A stretch of DNA of 64,000 nt from Streptomyces sp. SJL17-4 (GTDB taxonomy: Bacteria > Actinomycetota > Actinomycetes > Streptomycetales > Streptomycetaceae): contig NZ_CP104578.1 in assembly GCF_036826855.1 (NCBI RefSeq), forward strand, positions 7,374,501-7,438,500, given 5' to 3'. Position 1 is the stretch's first letter; each line of letters opens with the position of its first letter. The notes below the pieces were generated by a model. It made no database searches and was not told the origin of the DNA. It saw only the letters and a program-made list of their open reading frames with translations. The position numbers and the translations under genes were made by a program. Of the stretch, positions 9,270-18,383 are shown one piece after another.

Positions 9270-10321
9270 CGACGCGGCCCACCCACACCCGCAGGCGCGG
9301 ACTGACCGGAACGCTCCTGAAGTCCCTCGTGTTCGTCCTGGTCACCGCACTGGCCACCACCGTCCTCGGCCTCAGCATCGCCAACACCGGGGTCGGCTCC
9401 GCCACCCGCTCCTACAAGGCGCTGTTCACCGACGTCACCGGGCTCGTCAAGGGCGACTCCGTGCGCATCGCCGGAGTGAAGGTCGGCGAGGTCACCGACG
9501 TACGCGTCGTCGAACGGCGCACGGCCCAGGTCACCTTCTCGGTCCGCGAGGACCGCTCCGTGCCCCGCTCGGCGACCGCCGCCGTGAAGTACCTCAACAT
9601 GGTCGGGCAGCGCTACGTCTCCCTCGGCCGCGGCAGCGGCGACCTGACCGGCACCCTGCGGGACGGGGACACCATCCCGCTCGACCGCACCACGCCCGCC
9701 CTCGACCTGACCCTGCTGTTCAACGGATTCAGGCCGCTCTTCGAGGGCCTCTCGCCCGCCGACGTCAACGACCTCGCCGGATCGCTCGTGCAGGTCCTCC
9801 AGGGCGAGAGCGGAACCGTCGACAGCCTGCTGCGCCACATCGGCTCCCTGACCAGGACGGTCGCGGCCAAGGACAAGGTCATCGGCCAGGTCGTCACCCA
9901 CCTCAACACCGTCCTCACCACCCTCAACAACCGCGAGGCCGCCTTCGACGACCTCGTCGTCACCCTCCAGAAACTCGTCACCGGCTTCAACACCGACCGC
10001 AAACCCCTCGGCGAGGCGGTCCAGGCCATCGGCGCCCTCACCACCACGACCGCCGGGCTCTTCCAGGAGGCGCGGGCCCCCCTCAAGAAGGACATCCGCG
10101 AACTCGGCCGGCTCTCCGGCACCCTCGGCGCACACACCCCCGCCATCGAGGCCTTCCTCGCCCGCACCCCCGCCAAGATGACCGCCCTGGCCCGGCTGTC
10201 CTCGTACGGATCGTGGTTCAACCTCTACCTCTGCGAGGCGCGCGTGACCGGCGTGGGAACCTCCGACGGCTCGAAGCCGCCGACCGGGATCGCCGTGACC
10301 GAACCGAGGTGCCGCGGATGA
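9266..10321 (+). CDS. mceB: Mce family protein, position B (351 aa)
   Basis: Its ATG overlaps the mceA stop by 4 bases. A single N-terminal helix (LLKSLVFVLVTALATTVLG) precedes the MCE domain: [32 protein letters not shown] and MVGQRYVSLGRGSGD. A long predicted helical stretch follows, ending in a conserved segment with SSYGSWFNLYLCEARVTG that recurs in the position-C protein. Expected to form part of the hetero-hexameric Mce channel in the envelope. Confidence 0.93.
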   Translation: MTTRPTHTRRRGLTGTLLKSLVFVLVTALATTVLGLSIANTGVGSATRSYKALFTDVTGLVKGDSVRIAGVKVGEVTDVRVVERRTAQVTFSVREDRSVPRSATAAVKYLNMVGQRYVSLGRGSGDLTGTLRDGDTIPLDRTTPALDLTLLFNGFRPLFEGLSPADVNDLAGSLVQVLQGESGTVDSLLRHIGSLTRTVAAKDKVIGQVVTHLNTVLTTLNNREAAFDDLVVTLQKLVTGFNTDRKPLGEAVQAIGALTTTTAGLFQEARAPLKKDIRELGRLSGTLGAHTPAIEAFLARTPAKMTALARLSSYGSWFNLYLCEARVTGVGTSDGSKPPTGIAVTEPRCRG

Positions 10322-11364
10322 GCCCCCGCCCCCGGCTCAAGCCGGTCAAGGAGCGCAACCCCGTCGCCGTCGCCGTCGCCGGACTGCTGTTCCTCGCCCT
10401 GGTCGCCGCCCTGGCGTTCAACGTGGAACGGCTGCCCCTCGTCGGTGACGACACCACCTACAGCGCCGACTTCTCCGAGGCCGCCGGACTCGACGCCGGC
10501 GACGAGGTACGCATCGCCGGAGTCAAGGTCGGCAAGGTCACCGAGGTCGCCCTCGACGGAGCCAAGGTCAAGGTGACGTTCGAGGTCGGCGACGCCTGGG
10601 TCGGCGACCGGTCCACCGCCGCCATCGCCATCAAGACCCTGCTCGGCGAGAAGTACCTGGCGCTCGACCCGCTGGGCTCCGGCCGGCAGGCCCCGGGAAC
10701 CCGCATCCCGCAGTCGCGCACCACCTCCCCGTACGACGTCACCCAGGCCTTCGAGGACCTCAGCGGCACCGTCGACGCCATCGACACCGCCCGGCTCGCG
10801 GAGAGCTTCGAGACGATCTCCGACACCTTCAAGAACTCACCTCCGCACGTCCGCAACGCCGCCACCGGCCTCTCCGAACTGTCGAAGTCCGTCTCCAAGC
10901 GCGACACCGAACTCGCCCGGCTCCTGGAGAACAGCAGGAAGTTCACCACGACCCTGGCGAACAAGAAGTCCAGCTTCGAGACCCTCATCGAGGACGGCGG
11001 TTCCCTGCTCGGCGAACTCCAGAAGCGCCGCGACGCCATCCGCGCCCTCCTCAAGGGCAGCAGGGCGCTCGGCACCGAACTCAGCGGCGTCGTCAGCGAC
11101 AACGACCGCCAGCTCGGCCCCACCCTCAAGGCCCTCAGCCGGGTCACCGCGGTCCTGGAGAAGAACAGCGGCCAACTCGACAAGACACTCGCCCTGATCG
11201 GCCCGTACTACCGGCTCGTCGGCAACACCCTCGGCAGCGGCCGCTGGTTCGACAGCTACCTGTGCGGCGTCGTGCCCCGTACCTATCTGCCCGAAGCCTC
11301 GCAGCCCACGACCGGATGCCTGCCGCCGCAACAGAAGGCGACGGCCAAGGGGAGCGGTGAATGA
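10318..11364 (+). CDS. mceC: Mce family protein, position C (348 aa)
   Basis: ATG 10318 is chosen because it overlaps the previous stop by 4 bases (ATGA) and begins a normal anchor ([20 protein letters not shown]). The same frame is open 35 codons upstream inside mceB but has no reason to start there. MCE domain: [30 protein letters not shown] and [15 protein letters not shown]. The helical region has repeated Leu/Lys heptads ([20 protein letters not shown]). The C-terminal [14 protein letters not shown] is the equivalent of the closing segment in mceB. Confidence 0.92.
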   Translation: MSPRPRLKPVKERNPVAVAVAGLLFLALVAALAFNVERLPLVGDDTTYSADFSEAAGLDAGDEVRIAGVKVGKVTEVALDGAKVKVTFEVGDAWVGDRSTAAIAIKTLLGEKYLALDPLGSGRQAPGTRIPQSRTTSPYDVTQAFEDLSGTVDAIDTARLAESFETISDTFKNSPPHVRNAATGLSELSKSVSKRDTELARLLENSRKFTTTLANKKSSFETLIEDGGSLLGELQKRRDAIRALLKGSRALGTELSGVVSDNDRQLGPTLKALSRVTAVLEKNSGQLDKTLALIGPYYRLVGNTLGSGRWFDSYLCGVVPRTYLPEASQPTTGCLPPQQKATAKGSGE

Positions 11365-12443
11365 TGACCAAACCCAGAAAACCCCTCGTCGCCGGGCTCG
11401 CCCTCGTGCTGCTCGCCGCCTGCGGACTCGTGGCCGTCCGCGTCCTCGACGACGAAGGCACCAGGGTCACCGCCTGGTTCGACCGGACGGTCGGCATCTA
11501 CGCGGGCTCCGACCTGCGCGTCCTCGGCGTACGGGTCGGAGAGGTCGAGTCCGTGGAGCCACAGGGCACCCGGGTACGCGTCCGGCTCCTCCTCGACGAG
11601 GGCGTACGCGTCCCCGCCGACGCCCGGGCCCTCGTCGTCGCCCCGAGCATCGTCGCCGACCGGTACGTACAGCTCACCCCCGCGTACAGCACCGGCCCCA
11701 CCCTCGCCGACGGCGCCGAACTGCCCGCCGCCCGCAACCGCACCCCCGTCGAGATCGACCAGCTCTACGACTCGATCACCGAGCTGAGCCGGGCACTCGG
11801 ACCGAACGGCGCCAACTCCACCGGCGCCCTCTCCGAACTCCTCGACACCGGCGCGAAGAACCTCAAGGGCAACGGCACGTCCATCGGCACCTCCATCAAG
11901 GAGTTCGGCAAGGCCGCCAAGACCCTCGACGGCAGCAGCGAGGACCTCTTCACCACCCTCGGCCGGCTCCAGACCTTCACCACCATGCTCAAGGACAAGG
12001 ACGGCGACGTCCGCACCGCGCAGGAACGACTCGACGAGGTCGTCGGCTACTTCGCGGAGAACAAGGACGACCTCGCCGCCGCCCTCAAGGAACTCGGCAA
12101 GGCCCTCGTCCAGGTCAAGGCGTTCATCAAGGACAACCGCGGCGAACTGAAGAAGAACGTCGACCGGCTCGTCCCCCTCACCCAGGCCCTCGTCGACCAG
12201 CGCGCCTCCCTCGCCGAAGCCCTCGACGTCGCCCCGCTCGCCGCCGGCAACGTCGTCAACGCGTACAACAAGGACACCCGCACCCTCGACGGCCGCGCCA
12301 ACCTCAACGAGATCAGCATGGGCGGACCGCTGCTCCCGCTGCCGGTGACCGGCGGCGGTGCGTCGACCGGCGGCTCCGCCGGGGCCGGCGGCCCCACACC
12401 CACGGGCACCGCCTCCCCGGCCACCGGAGAGGGGGAGCGGTGA
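11361..12443 (+). CDS. mceD: Mce family protein, position D, with lipobox-like Cys (360 aa)
   Basis: Tandem ATGs at 11361 and 11364 overlap the mceC stop. The N-terminus [15 protein letters not shown] contains LAAC, which fits a lipobox, although the hydrophobic run continues past the Cys and could equally be a plain anchor. MCE domain: [29 protein letters not shown] and [14 protein letters not shown]. The needle region contains [19 protein letters not shown] and [16 protein letters not shown]. The tail is Gly/Pro/Thr-rich. In mycobacteria the lipoprotein member of such operons is usually the fifth gene, so a lipobox in the fourth is worth noting. Confidence 0.9.
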   Translation: MMTKPRKPLVAGLALVLLAACGLVAVRVLDDEGTRVTAWFDRTVGIYAGSDLRVLGVRVGEVESVEPQGTRVRVRLLLDEGVRVPADARALVVAPSIVADRYVQLTPAYSTGPTLADGAELPAARNRTPVEIDQLYDSITELSRALGPNGANSTGALSELLDTGAKNLKGNGTSIGTSIKEFGKAAKTLDGSSEDLFTTLGRLQTFTTMLKDKDGDVRTAQERLDEVVGYFAENKDDLAAALKELGKALVQVKAFIKDNRGELKKNVDRLVPLTQALVDQRASLAEALDVAPLAAGNVVNAYNKDTRTLDGRANLNEISMGGPLLPLPVTGGGASTGGSAGAGGPTPTGTASPATGEGER

Positions 12444-13648
12444 GACGCCCCGCCCTGCCCTCCCGGCGGGCCGCCGGAGCAGGCGCCGTCGGCGTGATCG
12501 CGGTCGGCCTCGGCCTCGCCGTCGTCCTCGGCGGGCTCCCCGGCAACCCCTTCCGCTTCGACGGCATCGAGGACCTGCCCCTGCCCGGCGGCGCCGACCT
12601 CGGCCCCCACCCCTACACGGTCACCGCCGAACTCGACGACGTCCTCAGCCTCGTGCCGCAGTCCGCGGTCAAGGTCAACGACGTCGCCGTCGGCCGCGTC
12701 ACCGCCATCGAACTCGGGACCGACACCTGGTCCGCCCGCGTCACCCTGAAGATCAACGGCGACGTCCGGCTGCCCGCCGACGCCGGCGCCCGCCTGGAAC
12801 AGTCGAGCCTTCTGGGCGAGAAGTACATCCAGCTCGTCGCCCCGCCGAAGGACGCCGGCGGACGGCTCACCGACGGCAGCGTCATCCCGCTCGCCCGCAC
12901 CAGCCGCAACACCGAGGTCGAGGAGGTGTTCGGCGCACTGTCCCTGCTCCTCAACGGCGGCGGCGTCAACCAGCTCAAGACCATCACCCGCGAACTCAAC
13001 GCCGCGCTCGGCGGACGCGAACCCGAAGTCCGCTCCATGCTCAGACGGGTCAACACCCTCGTGACCACCCTGGACGCCCACCGCGGCGACATCACCCGCG
13101 CCCTCGACGGCCTCAACCGGCTCTCCGCCACCCTTGCCGGCCGCAAGAAGGACGTCGACACCGTCCTCACCGGGCTCTCGCCCGGCCTGAAGACGCTGGA
13201 GAACCAGCGGGGTTCCCTGCTGACCATGCTGCGCGCCCTGGACACCCTGTCCGGGGTCGCCGTCTCCACCATCGACGCGAGCAAGAAGGACATGGTCGCC
13301 GACCTCAAGGCCCTCGCGCCCACCCTCACGGCACTCGCGGACGCCGGTGCCGACCTGCCCGAATCGCTCCAGGTACTGCTCACGTACCCCTTCACCGACG
13401 AGGTGCTGCGCGGCGTCAAGGGCGACTACCTCAACACCTATCTGCACCTCGCCGCCGCCCCGGGAACCCAGGTGATCCCGCCACTGATCCCCAGGACCGA
13501 GCCCACGCCCACTCCCACGCCCACCCCGACCGACCCGGGCCCGGCCGCCCGCCGGGGAACCGGATCGAGCGGCGGGATCCCGAGCCCGAACCCGCCCCTG
13601 CCGCTGCCCCCGGCCACCCCGCCGAAGGACGGAGGCGAGAGCCGGTGA
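12440..13648 (+). CDS. mceE: Mce family protein, position E (402 aa)
   Basis: The GTG at 12440 overlaps the mceD stop (GTGA) and starts [14 protein letters not shown] followed by a hydrophobic anchor ([17 protein letters not shown]). There is no lipobox Cys. MCE domain: [32 protein letters not shown] and [18 protein letters not shown]. Long helical middle ([20 protein letters not shown]), a segment with [21 protein letters not shown], then a Pro/Thr repeat tail ([12 protein letters not shown]). The same frame is open far upstream across mceD, but that part is an arginine-rich shadow. Confidence 0.92.
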   Translation: MRRPALPSRRAAGAGAVGVIAVGLGLAVVLGGLPGNPFRFDGIEDLPLPGGADLGPHPYTVTAELDDVLSLVPQSAVKVNDVAVGRVTAIELGTDTWSARVTLKINGDVRLPADAGARLEQSSLLGEKYIQLVAPPKDAGGRLTDGSVIPLARTSRNTEVEEVFGALSLLLNGGGVNQLKTITRELNAALGGREPEVRSMLRRVNTLVTTLDAHRGDITRALDGLNRLSATLAGRKKDVDTVLTGLSPGLKTLENQRGSLLTMLRALDTLSGVAVSTIDASKKDMVADLKALAPTLTALADAGADLPESLQVLLTYPFTDEVLRGVKGDYLNTYLHLAAAPGTQVIPPLIPRTEPTPTPTPTPTDPGPAARRGTGSSGGIPSPNPPLPLPPATPPKDGGESR

Positions 13649-14919
13649 TCACCCGTACCGTACGGCTGAAGAACCTCGCCTTCCTCGTCATCGCCGTCCT
13701 CGTCCTCGGCTTCGTCGGCGTCCGCTACGCCGACCTCGGCCGCTACGCCGGCGTCGCCGACCACTACACCGTCCGGGTCCATCTCGCCCGTACGGGAGGC
13801 CTGTTCACCCACTCCGACGTCACCTACCGGGGCGTCTCCGTGGGACGGGTCGGCGACATCGGTCTCACCGCCGACGGCGTCGTGGCCGAACTGCGCATCA
13901 AGAAGTCCGCCCCGAGGATCCCCGCCGACGCGCGGGCCGTGGTCGCCGGACTCTCCGCCGTCGGCGAGCAGTACATCGACCTGCGCCCCGAGAGCGACGA
14001 CGGCCCCTTCCTCGCCGACGGCGCCCGCATCGAACAGTCCGACACCCAGGTACCGGCGCCGGTCACCGACGTGCTCGCGAGCATGAACGACCTCACCGGC
14101 TCCGTACCCCTGGAATCCCTGCGCACCGTCGTCGACGAACTGGGCAAGGCCTTCCAGGGACACGGCGACGACCTCCAGGTCCTCCTCGACAGCGGCAGCC
14201 GGTTCGTCCAGGCTGCCGACACGTCGCTGCCGGCCACCACCCGGCTCATCAACGACGGCGAGGTCGTCCTGCGCACCCAGGCCGAGGAGAGCCGCGCCAT
14301 CCGGGACTTCGCCACCGGCGCGCGCACCCTGGCCACCACCCTCAAGGGCTCCGACAGGGACCTGCGCCGCCTCCTGGCGGTCGCCCCCGACGCGACCGGC
14401 CAGGTCAGCGGTCTCCTGCGCGATCTCGACCCGAGTCTGAGCGTCGTCCTCGCCAACCTCCTGACCACCTCGGAGATCGCCGTCACCCGGCAGCGCGGCA
14501 TGGAGGAACTGTTCGTGAAATACCCGGCGGCCGTCTCGGCCGGAGCCACCGCCGTCGAAGGAGGCCGCATGAACTTCGGCATGGCCGTCACCTTCTTCAA
14601 GCCACTGCCCTGCACCACGGGATACGGTGCCACGCGCTACCGCAACGGCCTCGACCTGGGCACCGCCCCCGCGCTCAACACCGGCGCCGCCTGTACGGGC
14701 TCCGCCGCGGCCGGGGTCAACGTACGCGGCTCGGCGCACGCGCCGAAGGGCGGCCCCGTCCCCGTACCGGCCCGGCCCGGCTCCCTGCCCTCGGGCAGCG
14801 CGCGCACCACGCCGGACACGCGGCAGGCACTGCCCGGCGCGCTCGCGCTCCCCGGCCAGAACGGCGGGCCGACGGACATGGCCGGGCTCCTCGGCCTGAA
14901 CACCGGGAGCACCCGATGA
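13645..14919 (+). CDS. mceF: Mce family protein, position F (424 aa)
   Basis: GTG 13645 overlaps the mceE stop. N-terminal anchor NLAFLVIAVLVLGFVGVRY, MCE domain (RTGGLFTHSDVTYRGVSV, GRVGDIGLTADGVVAEL, GLSAVGEQYIDLRPESDDGP), then a helical region and a Gly/Pro-rich C-terminus with CTTGYGATRYRNGLDLG. Sixth and last Mce gene in the row, giving the complete A-F set seen in actinobacterial mce loci. Confidence 0.92.
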   Translation: MITRTVRLKNLAFLVIAVLVLGFVGVRYADLGRYAGVADHYTVRVHLARTGGLFTHSDVTYRGVSVGRVGDIGLTADGVVAELRIKKSAPRIPADARAVVAGLSAVGEQYIDLRPESDDGPFLADGARIEQSDTQVPAPVTDVLASMNDLTGSVPLESLRTVVDELGKAFQGHGDDLQVLLDSGSRFVQAADTSLPATTRLINDGEVVLRTQAEESRAIRDFATGARTLATTLKGSDRDLRRLLAVAPDATGQVSGLLRDLDPSLSVVLANLLTTSEIAVTRQRGMEELFVKYPAAVSAGATAVEGGRMNFGMAVTFFKPLPCTTGYGATRYRNGLDLGTAPALNTGAACTGSAAAGVNVRGSAHAPKGGPVPVPARPGSLPSGSARTTPDTRQALPGALALPGQNGGPTDMAGLLGLNTGSTR

Positions 14920-15431
14920 GGCGGGGCCGGATCCTCGGCGCCGGCGCCCTCCTCGTCGCCCTGGGCTTCTGTGGAACCGGCGCCTGGACCTACGCGCAGG
15001 CCCGCACCGACGAGGGCCTCGCCTTCAGCCGAGAGCGGGACACGGCACTCGCCGAGGGCCGGGACCGCCTCACCGTCCTCAACACCCTCGACGCCTCGAC
15101 CCGCGAGCACGCCGAAGCGGGCATCCGGGCCTGGCGCGACGCGTCCACCGGACCGCTCCGCACCGAACTGGGACGCACCGCACCCGCGGTGGGTGCCTCG
15201 GCGCGCGCCACGGTCACCGAGGCCGCCCTCACCGCGCTCGACGCGAGAGCCGGTACGGCGAAGCTCATCGCGACCGTCCGCGTCGACGTCACCCCGCGCG
15301 GAGGCGGCGCCGCGACCACCGACCGCAAGCGTCTGGAGGCCGTCCTGACGCGCACCGGCGAGGACACCTGGAGGGTCGCGGCCCTGAGCGCGGTCCCCGT
15401 GGCCGGAGCCGAGGAGAGCGAGGACGAATGA
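14916..15431 (+). CDS. Mce-associated membrane protein, cassette 1 first gene (171 aa)
   Basis: The ATG overlaps the mceF stop by 4 bases. One transmembrane segment (GAGALLVALGFCGTGAWTY) is followed by an extracytoplasmic domain beginning RDTALAEGRDRLTVLNTLD and ending with VAALSAVPVAG. The domain pattern (a helix with NTLD, then ATVTEAALTALDARAG and a beta segment ATVRVDVTPRGGG) matches Mce-associated membrane proteins (Mas type). It is clearly paralogous to the protein at 16153-16695 (shared RDEALAxG...NLNTLD pattern). Probably stabilises or regulates the Mce complex; the exact role is unknown. Confidence 0.85.
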   Translation: MRRGRILGAGALLVALGFCGTGAWTYAQARTDEGLAFSRERDTALAEGRDRLTVLNTLDASTREHAEAGIRAWRDASTGPLRTELGRTAPAVGASARATVTEAALTALDARAGTAKLIATVRVDVTPRGGGAATTDRKRLEAVLTRTGEDTWRVAALSAVPVAGAEESEDE

Positions 15432-16126
15432 CGCGACTCTTGCGCAGCACGACGACGGAGGCCTCGGACGAGGGCGAGACGGCGGTCACGGACGGGGACG
15501 CGGAGGTCCCCGCGGACGACTCCGCCCGCCCCTTCCCCGTCACCTGGCAGCGGGCCGCCCTGGCCGCGGCCGTCGTCGTCCTCCTCCTCGCCGGGAGCGG
15601 TTTCTTCTACGGAGCCCACCAGCTCCGGACCACCCCCTCCGCGCGCAACCACGCGCTCACCGACCCCGCGGCCACCACCCGCGTCGGCGGCGACGTCGGC
15701 GAGGGTCTCGCCCGGATCTTCTCCTACACGCCCGCGAGCGACGACGGCGTCGAGCGCTCCGCCGGAACCGTCCTCGCCGGACGCGCCGCCCGTCAGTACA
15801 CCGAGCTGTTCGCCCAGGTCCGCGCGAAGCTCGTCGAGCAGCGGATCACCCTCAGTACGCAGACCGTCCGCACCGGCGTGATCGAGCTCGACGGGGACAG
15901 CGCGCGCCTTCTCGTCTTCCTCGACCAGACCTCGCGCCGGGACAACGCGAGCCAGGACAAGGCGCGTCAGGACAAGTCGGGTCAGGACAAGTCGGGTCAG
16001 GACAAGTCGCGTCAGGACAAGTCGCGTCAGGACGAGGCGACCGCCACGTCCGCCGCGGCCCAGCTCACCGTCACCGCGAAGTTCCAGGGAGACCGGTGGC
16101 TGATCGTCGACATCAAGGCCCGCTGA
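15428..16126 (+). CDS. Mce-associated membrane protein, cassette 1 second gene (232 aa)
   Basis: Overlaps the preceding stop by 4 bases. An acidic cytosolic N-terminus (about 35 residues) precedes one membrane helix (LAAAVVVLLLAGSGFFYGA). The periplasm-side domain (RIFSYTPASDDGVERSAGTV, then TVRTGVIELDGDSARLLVFL) is paralogous to the one at 16742-17545 (AALFSYDHADTAPFERAGKT, DGDRARVLVYADQ). Near the C-terminus five-residue units of QDKSG/QDKSR type, encoded by 15-base DNA repeats, interrupt the domain before a last strand DRWLIVDIKAR. The repeat is probably a charged, flexible loop. Confidence 0.85.
   Translation: MTRLLRSTTTEASDEGETAVTDGDAEVPADDSARPFPVTWQRAALAAAVVVLLLAGSGFFYGAHQLRTTPSARNHALTDPAATTRVGGDVGEGLARIFSYTPASDDGVERSAGTVLAGRAARQYTELFAQVRAKLVEQRITLSTQTVRTGVIELDGDSARLLVFLDQTSRRDNASQDKARQDKSGQDKSGQDKSRQDKSRQDEATATSAAAQLTVTAKFQGDRWLIVDIKAR
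15953..16042 (+). repeat. six tandem 15-base units inside a coding sequence
   Basis: Units of the form CAGGACAAGTCGSGT start at 15953, 15968, 15983, 15998, 16013 and 16028. The first and last are diverged. They keep the reading frame and encode a Gln-Asp-Lys-rich loop. Such a repeat is prone to copy-number change by slippage. Confidence 0.9.
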
Positions 16127-16152
16127 GCATGAGCGGGAGACGGGAGCACCCC

Positions 16153-16695
16153 ATGACACGCCCGGTCCGCACCCCGGCGGGCATCCGCCCGGCCCTGGCC
16201 GTGGCCCTCGTGCTCGCCCTCGGCGCGGGCGTCTCCGCGGCCTGGGCCGGCCGGGACTGGTACGCCGCCGCCCACGACGACTCCGCCGCGTACGCCGTGC
16301 AACGCGACGAGGCGCTCGCGGCCGGGGAGCAGGCCGTGCAGAACCTCAACACGCTGGACCACAAGCGGGTGGAACAGGGGCTCGACCTCTGGGAGTCCTC
16401 CACGACCGGTGAGCTGCACAAGCAACTGGTGGAGGGCCGCGAGGAGTTCACCGGTCAGGTGAGGTCCGCGAGGACGGTGACCACCGCCCGGGTGCTGTCC
16501 GGCGCCGTCACGGAACTGGACGACCGGGCGGGGCGGGCCCGGTTGCTCGTCGCCCTGCGCATCACCGTCACGACGCCCGACAGCAAGAGCACGGACAAGG
16601 ACAGCCGCATGCTCGGCGAACTCACCCGCACCGACGGCCACTGGAAGCTCAGTGCGCTGGGCCAGGCCCCCGTGGGCGGCACGGCGGCCGGCTGA
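16153..16695 (+). CDS. Mce-associated membrane protein, cassette 2 first gene (180 aa)
   Basis: ATG 16153 is preferred, with GGGAG at 16142-16146. An alternative in-frame ATG at 16129 would add eight residues. Membrane helix ALAVALVLALGAGVSAAWA, then an exported domain with RDEALAAGEQAVQNLNTLD, a TTARVLSGAVTELDDRAGRA segment and LLVALRITVTTPDSK, closing KLSALGQAPVGG. Same layout and clearly related sequence to the 171 aa protein at 14916, indicating duplication of the accessory cassette. Role in the Mce system is inferred from family and position. Confidence 0.82.
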   Translation: MTRPVRTPAGIRPALAVALVLALGAGVSAAWAGRDWYAAAHDDSAAYAVQRDEALAAGEQAVQNLNTLDHKRVEQGLDLWESSTTGELHKQLVEGREEFTGQVRSARTVTTARVLSGAVTELDDRAGRARLLVALRITVTTPDSKSTDKDSRMLGELTRTDGHWKLSALGQAPVGGTAAG

Positions 16696-16741
16696 CCGGG
16701 CCGTTCCGCGACCGCCGCCCGCACCCGAAAGGACACGCACG

Positions 16742-17545
16742 ATGCCGACGCCCCGCCACCACCTCAACCGCCAGCGCCGCCGCCAGGCCGCCCTCGCCGA
16801 CCAGCCGGCACCCGGCGGCAGGTCCCGCACGCCCGCGGGCGTGCTCACGGCGGAGAAGTCCGGACGGGAAACGGCCGCGGAGCCGAAGGGGGAGACGAGG
16901 GTCCGCGAAAAGACCGGCGGCGAGCGGGCCGGCCGCGAGAAGGCGGGCCGCGAGAAGGCGGGCCGCGAGAAGGCGGGCCGCGAGAAGGCCGGTCGCGTCC
17001 CCCTCGCTGTCCTGTGCGTCCTGACGCTCCTGCTCGGTGGCTTCGCCGGCTGGGCCTCCAGCAGGGCGGGCGAGCTCCGCGACGACCCCGCGCGCGGCAA
17101 CACCGCCCTCACGGACCTCGCCCGCACCAGTGAGATCAAGGGGCAGACGGGCGCCGCCGTCGCCGCGCTCTTCTCGTACGACCACGCCGACACCGCCCCC
17201 TTCGAACGGGCCGGGAAGACGCTCCTCACGGGCAAGGCCGTCGATCAGCACCGGACGCTGCTCGGAGCGGTGCTCGCCAAGGCGGCCCAGCAGAAGACGG
17301 TGATCACCACGACGGTCACCGACAGCGCGGTCGAGCGGATCGACGGCGACCGTGCCCGCGTCCTGGTCTACGCCGACCAGAGCAGCGTGAGCACGGCCGG
17401 TCAGCCGGCGCAGGGCAAGGCCAAGGGCAAGGGCAAGGCGACGGCCAAGGACCAGGGTGTCTACGCGGGCGCGATGTTCGCCGTGGACGTCGTGCGCCGC
17501 GACGGCCGCTGGCTCGTGGAGAACATCGACACGTTCGGCCGCTGA
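16742..17545 (+). CDS. Mce-associated membrane protein, cassette 2 second gene (267 aa)
   Basis: ATG 16742 follows AAAGGA and starts MPTPRHHLNRQRRRQAA. The N-terminal cytosolic part (about 80 residues) is very basic and carries four exact GREKA units, then a membrane helix (VPLAVLCVLTLLLGGFAGWA) and an exported domain paralogous to the 232 aa protein (RTSEIKGQTGAAVAALFSYD; AVERIDGDRARVLVYADQSS). A Lys/Gly-rich GKAKGKGKATAK loop precedes the final strand RRDGRWLVENIDTFGR, at the same place where the paralogue has its QDK repeat. Last gene of the mce operon. Confidence 0.83.
   Translation: MPTPRHHLNRQRRRQAALADQPAPGGRSRTPAGVLTAEKSGRETAAEPKGETRVREKTGGERAGREKAGREKAGREKAGREKAGRVPLAVLCVLTLLLGGFAGWASSRAGELRDDPARGNTALTDLARTSEIKGQTGAAVAALFSYDHADTAPFERAGKTLLTGKAVDQHRTLLGAVLAKAAQQKTVITTTVTDSAVERIDGDRARVLVYADQSSVSTAGQPAQGKAKGKGKATAKDQGVYAGAMFAVDVVRRDGRWLVENIDTFGR
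16931..16990 (+). repeat. four tandem 15-base units inside a coding sequence
   Basis: GGCCGCGAGAAGGCG repeats at 16931, 16946, 16961 and 16976 (the last unit ends in C). The units keep frame and encode Gly-Arg-Glu-Lys-Ala in the cytosolic N-terminus of the last mce accessory protein. Confidence 0.9.
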
Positions 17546-17562
17546 GCCCCTGTGCCGGTGAT

Positions 17563-17586
17563 CCGCCGACGTCGGGGGTCCGGCGG
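17563..17586. terminator. short hairpin between convergent mce operon and methyltransferase
   Basis: CCGCCG at 17563-17568 pairs with CGGCGG at 17581-17586 across 12 bases that include half of a palindrome (CCGACGTCGG, 17566-17575). It lies just after the last mce stop. The structure is modest, so this is a weak call. Confidence 0.3.
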
Positions 17587-17600
17587 TGGGTGGAGCCCCG

Positions 17601-18383
17601 TCACCCCGCCCGGGTGGCGACGAGCACGGTCGCGTACCGCTCCTCGCAGCTCAGGACCCGTGCCTCCAGACCGCACGCGGAGACCGCGTCCACCGCCCGC
17701 TCGGCCTGCCGCTCGCTCGTCTCGACCAGCAGCCGGCCGCCCGGTGCCAGCCATTCCGGCGCCTCGGCGGCGACCCGACGCAGCACGTCGAGGCCGTCAG
17801 GGCCGCCGTCGAGCGTGACGAGCGGCTCGTGGTCGCGGGCTTCCGGGGGCAGCAGCCCGATGTCCCCGGTCGGGACGTACGGCACGTTGGCGACCAGGAC
17901 CTCGATCCGGCCCCGCAGCTCGGGGGGCAGCGGGGCGAAGAGGTCGCCCTCGTAGACCCGGCCGCCGCGCGGTTCGACGTTCCGCCGGGCGCAGCGCACC
18001 GCCGCCGGCTCGATGTCCGAGGCGTGCACCTCCGCACCCTCGACCCGGTCGAGCAGGACCGCGCCCGCCGCGCCGGAGCCGCAGCACAGGTCGACGCAGA
18101 CGGCGCCCGGCCGGGCCAGTTCCACCGCGTGCTCGATCAGGAACTCCGTACGCCGCCGGGGTACGAACACCCCGCCGTCCACCTCGATGCGCAGCCCGGC
18201 GAACTCGGCCCAGCCCACGACGTGCTCCAAGGGCAGGCCCGAGGCCCGCCGCTCGACCAGCAGGTCGAGTTCCGCGGGCCCGGCCGCGGCCGCGAGCAGC
18301 ATCTCCGCCTCTTCCTCGGCGAAGACACAGCCCGCGGCCCGCAGCCGCTCGACGACCCCCGCGCCGCTCAGGACGTCAGACAA
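17601..18383 (-). CDS. PrmC/HemK-like putative N5-glutamine methyltransferase (260 aa)
   Basis: SAM-dependent methyltransferase. CVDLCCGSGAAGAVL is the SAM-binding motif I. VANVPYVPTGDI stands in for the catalytic NPPY motif, with Val-Pro instead of Pro-Pro; this variant occurs in the actinobacterial PrmC-related group. An N-terminal helical part (GVVERLRAAGCVFAEEEAEM) and GLPLEHVVGWAEFAG precede the Rossmann domain, as in PrmC. The best start is TTG 18383, which overlaps the upstream glutathione peroxidase stop by 8 bases with GAGG upstream. Likely substrate is a Gln side chain of a protein, not necessarily a release factor. Confidence 0.82.
   Translation of the reverse strand: MSDVLSGAGVVERLRAAGCVFAEEEAEMLLAAAAGPAELDLLVERRASGLPLEHVVGWAEFAGLRIEVDGGVFVPRRRTEFLIEHAVELARPGAVCVDLCCGSGAAGAVLLDRVEGAEVHASDIEPAAVRCARRNVEPRGGRVYEGDLFAPLPPELRGRIEVLVANVPYVPTGDIGLLPPEARDHEPLVTLDGGPDGLDVLRRVAAEAPEWLAPGGRLLVETSERQAERAVDAVSACGLEARVLSCEERYATVLVATRAG

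Noticed and set aside
12358..14919. Long upstream extension of the mceF frame across mceE
   Set aside because: The upstream part is Arg/Pro-rich and overlaps the well-supported mceE. The GTG at 13645 with a 4-base overlap is the natural start.
15953..16990. Tandem repeats considered as a CRISPR-like or regulatory array
   Set aside because: The 15-base units have no spacers, stay in frame and encode low-complexity protein segments, so they are coding repeats.
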